A stretch of 64,000 nucleotides of DNA from Bacteroidia bacterium (GTDB lineage: Bacteria > Bacteroidota > Bacteroidia > Flavobacteriales > Flavobacteriaceae), in the NCBI GenBank assembly GCA_030427735.1, contig JAUIBP010000005.1, positions 62,001 through 126,000 of the forward strand, given 5' to 3'. The notes under the pieces are model-generated. The model ran no database searches, was not told the DNA's origin, and worked only from the letters and a program-made list of their open reading frames with translations. Positions within the stretch are counted from its first letter, which is position 1. Each line of letters begins with the position of its first letter. The position numbers and the translations under genes are program-made. This document shows positions 28,803 through 37,712 of this stretch, one piece after another.

Positions 28803-30107
28803 TTAATTCACAACTTCGGCATACAAATCGAAATCTGCTGCATCGGTAATTTTAACCGTTGTAAATTCTCCTGTTTTAAGGTAAGTAGACGTTGCATCTA
28901 TAAGCACTTCGTTATCTACATCTGGCGAATCGCATTCTGTTCGACCTACAAAATAATTCCCTTCCTTTCTATCGATAACCACTTTAAATTCCTGACCTAT
29001 TTTTTCCTGATTCAGTTCCCATGAAATCTGCGACTGGATTTCCATAATCTCGTTAGCCCGTTGCTGTTTTACGTCTTCAGGCACATCGTCTTCTAAACTA
29101 TAAGCATGTGTATTTTCTTCGTGCGAATAAGTAAAGCAGCCAAGACGTTCAAATCGCATAGCTTTAACCCATGTTTTTAATATTTCGAAATCTTCTTCGG
29201 TTTCGCCTGGATACCCTACAATAAGCGTAGTACGAATAGTCATTCCAGGAACAGTTTTTCTAAAATCTTCTATTAATTTAGTTGTCTTTTCCTGGGTGGT
29301 ACCACGACGCATACTTTTTAAAAGTTTATCGGATATATGTTGCAATGGGATATCTAGATAGTTACATACTTTAGATTCTCTGTTCATAACGTCTAGAACA
29401 TCCATTGGAAATCCTGTTGGAAACGCATAGTGTAAACGGATCCATTCAATACCTTCAACTTTTACTAAAGCTTCAAGTAATTCGGCCAGATTGCGTTTTT
29501 TATATAAATCTAAACCGTAGTAAGTTAAATCTTGTGCAATTAATATTAACTCTTTAACGCCGTTTGCGGCTAATTTTTCGGCTTCCTGCACTAAATCTTC
29601 AATAGGTGTAGATTTATGTTTTCCGCGCATTAACGGAATCGCACAAAAACTACACGGACGATCGCACCCTTCTGCAATTTTTAAATAAGCATAATTTTTA
29701 GGCGTTGTCGTTAAACGCTCGCCAATCAATTCGTGTTTATAATCGGCACCAAGTGCTTTAAGTAAGCCTGGTAATTCTGTAGTTCCGAAATACTGATCGA
29801 CATTAGGAATTTCCTTTTCTAAATCTGGTTTATAGCGTTCAGACAAACAACCTGTAACAAATACTTTATCGACCTCGCCTTCTTCTTTCTTTTGCATGAA
29901 TTCCAGAATGGTATTCACACTTTCTTCTTTGGCATTATTAATAAAGCCACAGGTATTAATCACTACAATATTACCGTCTTCTTCATGCGCAACATCTTTC
30001 CCACTGGCTTTCAGCTGTCCCATTAACACTTCGCTATCGTAAACATTTTTACTACAACCTAGTGTTACTACATTGATTTTATTTTTTTTACGTGATTTTG
30101 TTCTCAT
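28803..30107 (-). CDS. rimO: Ribosomal protein S12 methylthiotransferase RimO
   Basis: A 434-residue radical-SAM methylthiotransferase that modifies the conserved aspartate of ribosomal protein uS12. The N-terminal UPF0004 domain begins VVTLGCSKNVYDSEVLMGQL, and its cysteines bind the auxiliary 4Fe-4S cluster. The radical-SAM CxxxCxxC motif is in EGCDRPCSFCAIPLMRGKH. A C-terminal TRAM domain (about residues 370-430) follows. It has its own promoter element at 30125-30132 and a terminator on each side. Confidence 0.97.
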   Translation of the reverse strand: MRTKSRKKNKINVVTLGCSKNVYDSEVLMGQLKASGKDVAHEEDGNIVVINTCGFINNAKEESVNTILEFMQKKEEGEVDKVFVTGCLSERYKPDLEKEIPNVDQYFGTTELPGLLKALGADYKHELIGERLTTTPKNYAYLKIAEGCDRPCSFCAIPLMRGKHKSTPIEDLVQEAEKLAANGVKELILIAQDLTYYGLDLYKKRNLAELLEALVKVEGIEWIRLHYAFPTGFPMDVLDVMNRESKVCNYLDIPLQHISDKLLKSMRRGTTQEKTTKLIEDFRKTVPGMTIRTTLIVGYPGETEEDFEILKTWVKAMRFERLGCFTYSHEENTHAYSLEDDVPEDVKQQRANEIMEIQSQISWELNQEKIGQEFKVVIDRKEGNYFVGRTECDSPDVDNEVLIDATSTYLKTGEFTTVKITDAADFDLYAEVVN

Positions 30108-30124
30108 ATCAAAAATTCAGTGTG

Positions 30125-30132
30125 CAAAGATA
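30125..30132 (-). promoter_or_regulatory. Bacteroidetes-type -7 promoter element for rimO
   Basis: On the minus strand this reads TATCTTTG, a perfect TANNTTTG, ending 17 bp upstream of the rimO start. Confidence 0.6.
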
Positions 30133-30170
30133 CGGAATGATTTAGGAATGTAATGGCGTTTACCCCAAAA

Positions 30171-30206
30171 TAAAAATGCCTTGAAAACTGAATCTCAAGG
30201 CATTTT
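30171..30206 (-). terminator. Intrinsic terminator after ftsY
   Basis: AAAATGCCTTGA (30173-30184) / TCAAGGCATTTT (30195-30206) forms a 12-bp stem with a ten-base loop, 15 bp beyond the ftsY stop codon, with an A-run on the plus strand giving the U-tail. Confidence 0.85.
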
Positions 30207-30220
30207 AAAAATTTATTCTA

Positions 30221-31174
30221 TTATTTAAAGAAGGAATCTACAAATTCGTACTTATTAAAGACTTGCAAATCGTCTATCCCTTCGCCTACGCCTATATACT
30301 TTACTGGTATTTTAAACTGATCGCTTATACCAATAACTACACCTCCTTTTGCAGTACCATCGAGTTTAGTTACCGCTAAAGATGTAACCTCTGTAGCTGC
30401 TGTAAACTGCTTAGCCTGTTCAAACGCATTTTGTCCGGTAGAACCATCGAGCACCAACAGCACATCGTGCGGCGCATCGCCTATTACTTTTTGCATCACG
30501 CGTTTTACTTTGGTAAGCTCGTTCATTAAATTGATTTTATTATGTAAACGACCTGCTGTATCTATAATAATAACATCGGCATTTTGCGCGACACCAGATT
30601 GTAAGGCATCGAAAGCTACAGAAGCAGGGTCGCTGCCCATAGCTTGTTTTACGATAGGCACATCTACACGATCTGCCCAAACTTGTAACTGATCGATAGC
30701 TGCTGCTCTAAACGTATCGGCTGCACCTAACACCACATTAAGTCCTTTTTTCTTAAACTGGTAGGCTAATTTTCCTATTGTGGTTGTTTTACCCACGCCA
30801 TTAACACCAACCACCATAAGTACGTATGGCTTTTTGTTTTCCGGAATGGTATAATCGGTTGCTTCTCCCGAATTGGTTTCAGATAAAAGTGCCGCTATTT
30901 CTTCTCGTAAAATACCATTAAGCTCGTCTGTACCTAAATATTTATCGCGTGCAACACGCTCTTCAATGCGCTCTATAATTTTTAAGGTTGTATTTACACC
31001 TACATCGCTAGACACTAATACTTCTTCCAGATCATCTAATACATCATCGTCTACCTTAGATTTTCCCGCTACGGCTTTACTTAATTTATTAAAAAAAGTA
31101 GATTTAGATTTTTCCAAACCTTTATCTAATGTTTCCTTTTTTTCTGAAGAAAATATTTTTTTAAAAAAGCTCAT
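30221..31174 (-). CDS. ftsY: Signal recognition particle receptor FtsY
   Basis: A 317-residue SRP-GTPase that docks ribosome-SRP complexes at the membrane. The helical N domain covers about residues 20-100. The G domain has VVGVNGVGKTTTIGKLA (P-loop), LGAADTFRAAAIDQLQ, VIIDTAGRLHNK (G3), VTKLDGTAKGG (G4) and KYIGVGEGIDDLQVF (G5). The acidic A domain of E. coli FtsY is missing, as in most Bacteroidetes. It lies downstream of the rpmB-rpmG-DUF4295 operon but is separated by a terminator. Confidence 0.97.
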   Translation of the reverse strand: MSFFKKIFSSEKKETLDKGLEKSKSTFFNKLSKAVAGKSKVDDDVLDDLEEVLVSSDVGVNTTLKIIERIEERVARDKYLGTDELNGILREEIAALLSETNSGEATDYTIPENKKPYVLMVVGVNGVGKTTTIGKLAYQFKKKGLNVVLGAADTFRAAAIDQLQVWADRVDVPIVKQAMGSDPASVAFDALQSGVAQNADVIIIDTAGRLHNKINLMNELTKVKRVMQKVIGDAPHDVLLVLDGSTGQNAFEQAKQFTAATEVTSLAVTKLDGTAKGGVVIGISDQFKIPVKYIGVGEGIDDLQVFNKYEFVDSFFK

Positions 31175-31312
31175 TGGTTGTTGATATTAAAATTAAGCTA
31201 TACAATACCGATTTGCTTACCGCCTGTAAGACAAATCCTTTTTACTTTTAGTACCGTTGTTAACTAAATAACCAGAATAACTTACGGACTTAATTTTGAT
31301 GTAAATATAAAA

Positions 31313-31343
31313 CAAAAGCTGCTTTCTTGTAAGAAAGCAGCTT
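31313..31343 (-). terminator. Intrinsic terminator after the rpmB-rpmG-DUF4295 operon
   Basis: AAGCTGCTTTCTT (31316-31328) and AAGAAAGCAGCTT (31331-31343) pair perfectly around a minimal loop, with a U-run on the minus strand. Confidence 0.85.
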
Positions 31344-31370
31344 AAATATCTTAATTCTAGTAAAAATATA

Positions 31371-31523
31371 TTATTTTTTACTCAAGAAGTCGTTTACTTG
31401 CTCTGGAGTCATGATAGCTTCTACAAATGTGTAAGCACCTGTTTTATCAGACTTAACCATTTTAATAGCTTTTGTTAATCTTTTAGACCCCGTTTGTAAT
31501 GATGCTACTGATTTCTTTGCCAT
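31371..31523 (-). CDS. DUF4295 family small basic protein (ribosome-associated)
   Basis: A 50-residue basic protein starting MAKKSVASLQTGSKRLTK and ending MTPEQVNDFLSKK, a close match in length and pattern to the DUF4295 family found only in Bacteroidetes. It is the third gene of the rpmB-rpmG operon and starts 7 bp after the rpmG stop, which agrees with a ribosomal role. I recall this family being named as a Bacteroidota-specific large-subunit protein (bL38) in a Flavobacterium ribosome structure, but cannot confirm that here. Confidence 0.9.
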   Translation of the reverse strand: MAKKSVASLQTGSKRLTKAIKMVKSDKTGAYTFVEAIMTPEQVNDFLSKK

Positions 31524-31530
31524 GACTCAA

Positions 31531-31713
31531 TTATTTTATTTCTTTATGAATAGTCATTCTCTTTAAGATAGGATTGAATTTTTTAATTTCCATTCTATCT
31601 GGAGTATTCTTTTTATTCTTTGTTGTAATATATCTAGAAGTTCCTGCCACTCCAGATTCTTTGTGCTCTGTACACTCTAATATTACCTGAACTCTGTTAC
31701 CTTTCTTTGCCAT
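31531..31713 (-). CDS. rpmG: 50S ribosomal protein L33 (bL33)
   Basis: A 60-residue protein with the bL33 signature [44 protein letters not shown] at its centre and the end MTIHKEIK. It has only one cysteine, so it is the zinc-free form. It is the middle gene of rpmB-rpmG-DUF4295, with gaps of 24 and 7 bp. Confidence 0.97.
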   Translation of the reverse strand: MAKKGNRVQVILECTEHKESGVAGTSRYITTKNKKNTPDRMEIKKFNPILKRMTIHKEIK

Positions 31714-31737
31714 TATTCTATAATTTTAAAAAGTGGC

Positions 31738-31974
31738 TTATTTTAAAAACCCTTTAGATTTAGCTTCTTTTATAGCAGCAGAAATTCCTATTTTGTTAAT
31801 AGTCTTTAATGCTGAAGTAGATACTTTTAAAGTTACCCACTTATCTTCTTCTGGAATGTAAAAACGCTTTTTAACTAAATTCGCATCAAATTTGCGCTTA
31901 GTTTTGTTCATAGCGTGAGACACGTTGTTTCCTACCATTGCCTTCTTACCTGTAAGTTCACAAACTCTTGACAT
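31738..31974 (-). CDS. rpmB: 50S ribosomal protein L28 (bL28)
   Basis: A 78-residue protein beginning MSRVCELTGKKAMVGNNVSH and containing TKRKFDANLVKKRFY, typical of bL28. It is the first gene of the small ribosomal operon and is transcribed from a strong -7 element at 32015-32022. Confidence 0.97.
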   Translation of the reverse strand: MSRVCELTGKKAMVGNNVSHAMNKTKRKFDANLVKKRFYIPEEDKWVTLKVSTSALKTINKIGISAAIKEAKSKGFLK

Positions 31975-32014
31975 TCTTTCTAAACTTTAAATGTTGTTAT
32001 TTCAAAACGAGGTG

Positions 32015-32022
32015 CAAATATA
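32015..32022 (-). promoter_or_regulatory. Bacteroidetes-type promoter of the rpmB operon
   Basis: On the minus strand this reads TATATTTG, a perfect TANNTTTG, about 40 bp upstream of rpmB. An ATTG candidate for the -33 TTTG box lies 19 bp further upstream. Confidence 0.65.
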
Positions 32023-32052
32023 CAAATTCTTTGCTATATAACAATTTAAATG

Positions 32053-33306
32053 TTAGGTATTTTTTAAAATTTCTTTTTGAAGCAGTTCCAAGGCCTTGTT
32101 CACGGCTTTGTTTATAACCTTAACACGATGGTTTCCTAAATTAAATTTTTCGACTATCGCGTGGTTTTCGCTAGCTATTGCAATAAAAACCGTCCCTAAC
32201 TCCTCTTTATCGTCGGTTAATGTAGGTCCAGCATTTCCAGTTGTTGCGATAGCATAATCGGTTTTAAAAATGGACTTTGCCTGCTTAGCCATGGCTTCTG
32301 CTACAGCAGCACTAACCACACCATGTTTATTAATTAAGGTTTCCGAAATGTTTAAGACTTCAATTTTTGCTTGAGTAGCATAACTTACCACACTACCTTT
32401 ATAAAAACTTGACGCCCCTGGATGAGCTGTAAACTGTTCTGCTATTTTACCCCCAGTGCAACTTTCGGCTGTTGCAAGAGTTTTCCCGAGATGCGTTAAC
32501 ATTTTCCCTAAATTCTCCTCTAAGGAATCTCCATCACCTTCTATTCCTACAAAAATATCCTGTATTTGAGGCAATAACAACCGCTCCTGTCTTAGCATCT
32601 CTGCCATTACGGATTCTTCGTCTTGCCCCTTAGCCGATAACCTTAACCTCACCTTACCTAAATTGGGAAGATATGCCAATTTTATACCTTTAGGTAATGC
32701 ATCTTCCCAAACCTCTAAGCGTTCCGCCAAAGCACTCTCGCCTAAACCATAAGTAACAAAGGTTTTATGTAAAATAAAAGGGTACTTATATTTATGTTGA
32801 AGGTTAGGAATCACCTCATCGTCTATTAAAGCTTTCATTTCGAAAGGCACGCCTGGTAAAGACACAAATATTTTGTTGTTATGCTCTATCCACATACCTG
32901 GAGCTGTACCATATTTATTATGCAATACAGAAGCTTTTGATGGTACCAAGGCCTGATTTCTATTCAACTGAGAAATTGGGTTCGACGAATACTTTGCAAA
33001 AATACCTTCTACATGCTCTAACACCATTTCGTTTTCTTCTAAACTATCGTCAAAATACTCCGCTATGGTATGTTTGGTTATATCGTCTTTAGTTGGCCCT
33101 AAACCACCTGTTATAATAATAATATCGGCATTACTTTCCGCTTCCTTTAAAGCTTTTAAGATATGCACTCTATCGTCTTGAACAGATGTTATTTGATATA
33201 CAGAAACTCCTATTTTATTAAGACTTTTTGCAATATAAGCCGAGTTTGTATCTATAATTTGGCCGATTAAAATTTCGTCGCCAATAGTAATTATTTCTGC
33301 TTGCAT
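32053..33306 (-). CDS. cinA: CinA family protein (competence/damage-inducible, NMN deamidase type)
   Basis: A 417-residue protein. The N-terminal MoCF/molybdopterin-binding-like domain (about residues 1-170) has [20 protein letters not shown] and [12 protein letters not shown]. The C-terminal CinA domain (about 255-415) has [34 protein letters not shown] and ATTGNAGPT, the NMN-deamidase/pyrophosphatase region used in NAD salvage. Gene length is standard. It starts 1 bp after the Hpt gene ends, so the pair is translationally coupled. Confidence 0.94.
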   Translation of the reverse strand: MQAEIITIGDEILIGQIIDTNSAYIAKSLNKIGVSVYQITSVQDDRVHILKALKEAESNADIIIITGGLGPTKDDITKHTIAEYFDDSLEENEMVLEHVEGIFAKYSSNPISQLNRNQALVPSKASVLHNKYGTAPGMWIEHNNKIFVSLPGVPFEMKALIDDEVIPNLQHKYKYPFILHKTFVTYGLGESALAERLEVWEDALPKGIKLAYLPNLGKVRLRLSAKGQDEESVMAEMLRQERLLLPQIQDIFVGIEGDGDSLEENLGKMLTHLGKTLATAESCTGGKIAEQFTAHPGASSFYKGSVVSYATQAKIEVLNISETLINKHGVVSAAVAEAMAKQAKSIFKTDYAIATTGNAGPTLTDDKEELGTVFIAIASENHAIVEKFNLGNHRVKVINKAVNKALELLQKEILKNT

Positions 33307-33307
33307 T

Positions 33308-33649
33308 TTAAAGAGAAAAGTCTGATTTTATTTCGGAAACCGCTTGTTCTATGGCTGTTACCACTTTATTAAATTGCGGCGTAATATCTAAATCTGTTTT
33401 TTCGAATTTACCCCAGTCCTGAATTTCTATAATATCATCTAGAATCCCCAATTCAAACAGATCTACTGTCGGTTTTAACTTGTGGGCCATTTGGTAAGAG
33501 GTATTATAATCTTTAGTGTTTACGGCTGTAATTAAAAGATCTAAATCTTCTGGCACTTCTTCTATAAAAGTCATAGCCAAAGCCTTAACAAAGTCTTCGT
33601 CGTTATCTGCCAATTCCCTTACCCTATACAACTTATAATGTCGCTCCAT
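33308..33649 (-). CDS. Orphan Hpt (histidine phosphotransfer) domain protein
   Basis: A 113-residue helical protein consisting of one Hpt domain. The phosphorylatable histidine is His56 in [16 protein letters not shown]. Hpt proteins pass phosphate between hybrid histidine kinases and response regulators. No kinase or receiver is in the window. It sits between the FAH-family gene (2-bp gap) and cinA (1-bp gap), a tight position that suggests it is translated with metabolic genes. Confidence 0.87.
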   Translation of the reverse strand: MERHYKLYRVRELADNDEDFVKALAMTFIEEVPEDLDLLITAVNTKDYNTSYQMAHKLKPTVDLFELGILDDIIEIQDWGKFEKTDLDITPQFNKVVTAIEQAVSEIKSDFSL

Positions 33650-33651
33650 AT

Positions 33652-34263
33652 TTATTTAACAGTTATTGAAAACATTTGTTCATCTTCTATATAGCCTTGC
33701 AGCACATCGTTTGGTGCTACAGCTCCAACTCCCGCTGGTGTACCTGTAAAGATAACATCTCCTATCTTTAAAGTAAAATATTTTGAAATACATTCTATTA
33801 ACTCATCAATTTTCCAGAGCATGTGACTTGTATTTCCGTTTTGGACAGTATTTTCGTTCTTTTTTAATGAAAAATTAAGATTGTTGAGATCGGAAATTGT
33901 TTCTTTTTTAAGCCATTTTCCAATTACCGCTGCCCCGTCAAATGCTTTTGCTTTTTCCCAAGGCAAGCCTTTAGCTTTTAATTTAGCCTGTAAATCTCGA
34001 GCGGTAAAATCGATACCCAAACCTATTTCATCGTAATATTTATGTGCAAATTTTCGGTCTATATGCTTACCAACTTTATTAATTTTCACCAAAACCTCTA
34101 CCTCGTAATGTACATCTTCAGAAAAATCTGGGATAAAAAATGGTTGCTTTTTTAATAAAATAGCCGTGTCTGGTTTTAAGAATACAACAGGGTCTTCTGG
34201 TTTTTCGTTTTCTAGTTCGGCAATGTGTTCGGTATAATTTCTACCAATACAAATAAGTTTCAT
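33652..34263 (-). CDS. Fumarylacetoacetate hydrolase family protein
   Basis: A 203-residue single-domain FAH-fold hydrolase/isomerase. The metal-binding and active-site pattern is visible in LICIGRNYTEH, HYEVEVLVKI (the Glu pair), GIDFTARDLQ and the GDVIFTGTPAGVG loop. Members act on acylpyruvates, oxaloacetate or 2-hydroxyhepta-2,4-diene-1,7-dioate. The substrate cannot be told. It belongs to the exonuclease-FAH-Hpt-cinA gene string. Confidence 0.92.
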   Translation of the reverse strand: MKLICIGRNYTEHIAELENEKPEDPVVFLKPDTAILLKKQPFFIPDFSEDVHYEVEVLVKINKVGKHIDRKFAHKYYDEIGLGIDFTARDLQAKLKAKGLPWEKAKAFDGAAVIGKWLKKETISDLNNLNFSLKKNENTVQNGNTSHMLWKIDELIECISKYFTLKIGDVIFTGTPAGVGAVAPNDVLQGYIEDEQMFSITVK

Positions 34264-34277
34264 CTTTTATTTTAAAA

Positions 34278-35054
34278 TTAATTCAACTTATTATTGAAGC
34301 TTCTAAGTTTTATAGCCGTGAGCACTTTTTTAGTGTACAGCGGAAAATCGGCGTTAAGCAACCATCCAAAATACCCTGGCTCGTCGTTCAACACATCTAC
34401 TACTTTTTTATTTTTATGCTTTCCAAAAGAAAAACACTCTTCGCCTGCTTTATTATAAATGATAAAGCCTGCAAAATCGGCAAACTGCTTTCTACTACTA
34501 AACTCCGATAAAAACTTGGCGTTGTTTTCTAACTCTTCGTATTTATCGACTTGTGCTTTTAACACTTCGTAAGTTGCATAAGTATCGGCTGCAGCGCTAT
34601 GCGCATTTTCTAAATCTTTATTACAATAGAATTTGTAAGCGGCACTAAGCGTACGCTGCTCCATTTTATGAAATATGGTTTGTACATCTATAGCCAAAGT
34701 GCTTTTCATATCGAAATCTACATCTGCTCTAAGCATTTCTTCTGCAAGAAGAGGGATATCGAAACGATTAGAATTGAAACCTGCTAAATCTGAATCTTTA
34801 ATTATATTATAAATGTCTTTAGCCAGGGCTTTAAAAGTCGGAGCATTGGCAACATCGGCATCGGTAATACCGTGAATATCGGAAACCTCTTTCGGGATTT
34901 TCATTTCTGGATTTACAAGCCATGTTGTAGCTTCTTCTTTTCCGTCGGGATACACTTTTAATATTGCGATTTCTACAATACGGTCTTTTGAAATATTAAC
35001 ACCTGTGGTTTCTAGATCGAAAAAACAAATCGGCTTTTTTAAATTAAGATTCAT
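34278..35054 (-). CDS. DEDDh 3'-5' exonuclease with C-terminal DUF3820-like domain
   Basis: A 258-residue protein. The DnaQ-like exonuclease domain (about residues 7-175) has Exo I FFDLETTGVNISKDRIVEIA, Exo II GFNSNRFDIPLLAEEM and Exo III HSAAADTYATYEVL, which gives the DEDDh set. The C-terminal ~60 residues (FSFGKHKNKKVVDVL through PGYFGWLLNADFPLYTKK) form the FGKHKG/DUF3820-like domain. It is therefore a proofreading- or repair-type exonuclease, not the whole epsilon subunit of DNA polymerase III. It starts a four-gene string (FAH, Hpt, cinA). Confidence 0.9.
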   Translation of the reverse strand: MNLNLKKPICFFDLETTGVNISKDRIVEIAILKVYPDGKEEATTWLVNPEMKIPKEVSDIHGITDADVANAPTFKALAKDIYNIIKDSDLAGFNSNRFDIPLLAEEMLRADVDFDMKSTLAIDVQTIFHKMEQRTLSAAYKFYCNKDLENAHSAAADTYATYEVLKAQVDKYEELENNAKFLSEFSSRKQFADFAGFIIYNKAGEECFSFGKHKNKKVVDVLNDEPGYFGWLLNADFPLYTKKVLTAIKLRSFNNKLN

Positions 35055-35106
35055 TAAATTAAAATTTATTAAGGATGCTAATTTACTAAATGTATTTGGG
35101 CTAAAA

Positions 35107-35135
35107 CAAAAAAACCCAACTCAAATCGGTTGGGT
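35107..35135 (-). terminator. Intrinsic terminator after the E2 gene
   Basis: ACCCAAC (35114-35120) / GTTGGGT (35129-35135) with an eight-base loop and a seven-base A-run on the plus strand (U-run on the minus transcript), 24 bp beyond the acyltransferase stop. Confidence 0.87.
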
Positions 35136-35158
35136 ATTTCTATTATTAGGTTGTCATT

Positions 35159-36484
35159 TTAAATTTCTCTGTTACTATCCCAAGCCTCTAAGTAATCTTT
35201 TACGGCTTTAACAAACTGCCCGCCAAGGGCTCCGTTTACTACGCGGTGATCGTAAGAATGCGACAAGAACATACGGTAACGGATGCCTATAAAATCGCCT
35301 TCTGGCGTTTCTATAACCGCTGGCACTTTACGAATGGCACCTAAAGCCAAAATACCAACTTGAGGCTGGTTAATGATAGGTGTTCCCATAATACTTCCAA
35401 AAGTTCCTACATTAGTTACAGTATAGGTTCCTCCTTGAATATCGTCGGGTTTCAATTGGTTTTGTCTTGCTCTATTGGCCAAATCGTTAACTTTCTTGGT
35501 CATGCCCACCAAATTTAACTGATCGGCATTTTTAATAACTGGCACAATTAAATTGCCATCTGGCAAAGCCGCTGCCATACCCAAATTTATATTCTTCTTT
35601 TTAATTATAGTATCGCCTTGCACAGAGATATTCATTAACGGAAAATCGCGAAGTGCTTTAGCTACAGCCTCCATAAAAATAGGTGTAAACGTTAAGTTTT
35701 CGCCTTCTCGTTTATAAAACGCATCTTTAACTTTCTTTCTCCAATTCCAAATAGCTGTTACATCTGCTTCAATAAAACTTTGAACATGAGCCGATGTTTG
35801 CGTAGACTCTACCATGTGATGAGCAATTAATTTACCCATTCTGCTCATTTCTATAATTTCGTCTTCTCCTGAAGCTACTACTGGCGCTTCCGCAGAAGCC
35901 TTTTCAACAGATTGCAGTTTAGCCGACTCTGTTTTAACTGCTGTAGGTTCCGAAGTCGCTTGTTGCCCACGACTATCTAAATACTTTAAAATATCGTGTT
36001 TTGTAACTCGACCATCTTTGCCCGTACCCGAAATTGAATCCAGTTCGGTTTGCGTGACGCCTTCTTCTTTAGCTATATTTTTTACTAATGGTGAATAAAA
36101 GCGATCGCCAGAAGATGTTATAGTACTTGTTACAGCCTCTTTTGCTTGACTAACTATATCTTCAGCTTTGGCTACATGTTCATCTGTTTCGCTTGTGGCA
36201 CTTTTTTCAGAAAGATCGTCAGCTGGCGTTTCCACTTCGCCGCCTTCGGTTTCTATAATTGCAATAGTTTGCCCTACCTGAACAACATCATCTGCATTGA
36301 ACAATTTTTCAACCAAAATACCATCCACATCGCTAGGCACCTCGCTATCTACTTTATCTGTAGCGATTTCCAAGACTGGCTCGTCTGCTTCAATAACATC
36401 GCCAACTTCTTTAAGCCAAGATGTAATAGTCGCTTCTGCAACACTCTCTCCCATTTTTGGTAATTTCAGTTCTATTTTTGCCAT
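35159..36484 (-). CDS. 2-oxoacid dehydrogenase E2 component (dihydrolipoamide acyltransferase)
   Basis: A 441-residue protein when started at MAKIELKLPKMGES, 48 bp inside the longest open frame. A lipoyl domain (about residues 1-75) has the lipoylated Lys in EIATDKVDSEV. The peripheral-subunit-binding domain (about 125-160) reads YSPLVKNIAKEEG and GTGKDGRVTKHDIL. The 2-oxoacid acyltransferase domain (about 210-440) ends with SYDHRVVNGALGGQFV. The active-site motif HxxxDG reads HRVVNG here, with Asn in place of Asp. It is likely the E2 of branched-chain or pyruvate dehydrogenase. No E1 or E3 genes are adjacent. Confidence 0.92.
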   Translation of the reverse strand: MAKIELKLPKMGESVAEATITSWLKEVGDVIEADEPVLEIATDKVDSEVPSDVDGILVEKLFNADDVVQVGQTIAIIETEGGEVETPADDLSEKSATSETDEHVAKAEDIVSQAKEAVTSTITSSGDRFYSPLVKNIAKEEGVTQTELDSISGTGKDGRVTKHDILKYLDSRGQQATSEPTAVKTESAKLQSVEKASAEAPVVASGEDEIIEMSRMGKLIAHHMVESTQTSAHVQSFIEADVTAIWNWRKKVKDAFYKREGENLTFTPIFMEAVAKALRDFPLMNISVQGDTIIKKKNINLGMAAALPDGNLIVPVIKNADQLNLVGMTKKVNDLANRARQNQLKPDDIQGGTYTVTNVGTFGSIMGTPIINQPQVGILALGAIRKVPAVIETPEGDFIGIRYRMFLSHSYDHRVVNGALGGQFVKAVKDYLEAWDSNREI

Positions 36485-36602
36485 ATTCTTATTGTAAAGC
36501 TTTATTTTAGTTGTTGTTTGCGAAATTAACAATAAAATTTATATATCACCTAATTATATTCAATTAATATTACCTCTAGACAACATCAAAAAAACCAATA
36601 GA

Positions 36603-37706
36603 TTACGTACTAAATTTAATTATTTCTCCTCGTGCGGCCGCGTGATCGCTCCCGACTGCAAAGTTAGCATTATAAGGAATAATTCTGAAGGCTACCGCAT
36701 TATTAAATTGATATTTTTCTAAATAAGCAATTATAGTTTTAAAACTTAAATGTGTATTATCTAAAAACACAAGCTGGTTTGGTTTAACGGCAGTTAACAA
36801 ATCTACCCGAGAGCATGGCAGGTTTTTATGTTGCTCTAAACCGGGAATATTGCGATGAGACACCAAAACACGCGATGTAATTTCTGGCGTTTTAATTTCG
36901 GGCTGCATGTTTAACATCGTTAGCACCTTAACCCCTAAACTAAGCCCCACATTAAAAACGAAATTGGGTTTAAAATGTTTTTTATAAAAAATTTTCATTG
37001 CCCCGTTAAACCGCTTCGCGTAGGTTTTATTCCTAAATGTACTTTCGCCTTTAAAATGAATAACCGTAGTGGCTCCGAAATATTGATTTTGAAATCCGGC
37101 TTTTAGAATTTTATACGACAAATCGACATCTTCTCCATACATAAAATAATCGTCGTCGAAACCTCCCACTTGATTATAAACCTCCTTTTTAATAAGCATA
37201 AACGCCCCAACAAGTATTTGCACAGGAGCAACATCTTGTGGCTCTATATGATTTGCGTAGTAGCTTTTAGAATGCCCCATTAACTTTTGAAGCGCCACAT
37301 TTGGCGTTGGCACATTGCGCTTACTCTCTGGTAAGAATTTACCTGTTCCGTCTATCAATTTACACCCTACTGCGCCTAAATTGCTTTGAGAATCTGCAAA
37401 TTGTAACACCTTTATAAAAGTGTCTTCAGCAACAACCGTATCTGGATTTAAAATACAAATGTACTCGCCTTTGGCTTTGGAAACCCCGATATTATTCCCT
37501 TTGGAAAACCCGTAATTATTGGTGTTTTCTATTAAAACAACATCTGGAAAAAGCTGCTTTACCATATCGCAACTTTCGTCTGTTGATTGATTATCTACAA
37601 CTATAATTTCGGCATCTAAATCTTTTACAGCTGCTTGCACACTTTTTAAACACAGCTCTAAAAAGTAGCGCACATTGTAATTTAATATGATAACAGAAAG
37701 CTTCAA
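36603..37706 (-). CDS. Family 2 glycosyltransferase
   Basis: A 367-residue rhamnosyltransferase-like GT2 enzyme. The nucleotide-binding N-terminus is LSVIILNYNVRYFLELCLKS, followed by IIVVDNQSTDES and NYGFSKGNNIGVSKAKG. The metal site is ILNPDTVV and the acceptor loop contains GGFDDDYFMYGEDVDLSYK. One hydrophobic stretch (about residues 256-275) may attach it to the membrane. Enzymes of this type build cell-surface glycans. It lies 6 bp downstream of recR. Confidence 0.9.
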   Translation of the reverse strand: MKLSVIILNYNVRYFLELCLKSVQAAVKDLDAEIIVVDNQSTDESCDMVKQLFPDVVLIENTNNYGFSKGNNIGVSKAKGEYICILNPDTVVAEDTFIKVLQFADSQSNLGAVGCKLIDGTGKFLPESKRNVPTPNVALQKLMGHSKSYYANHIEPQDVAPVQILVGAFMLIKKEVYNQVGGFDDDYFMYGEDVDLSYKILKAGFQNQYFGATTVIHFKGESTFRNKTYAKRFNGAMKIFYKKHFKPNFVFNVGLSLGVKVLTMLNMQPEIKTPEITSRVLVSHRNIPGLEQHKNLPCSRVDLLTAVKPNQLVFLDNTHLSFKTIIAYLEKYQFNNAVAFRIIPYNANFAVGSDHAAARGEIIKFST

Positions 37707-37712
37707 TTAAGA

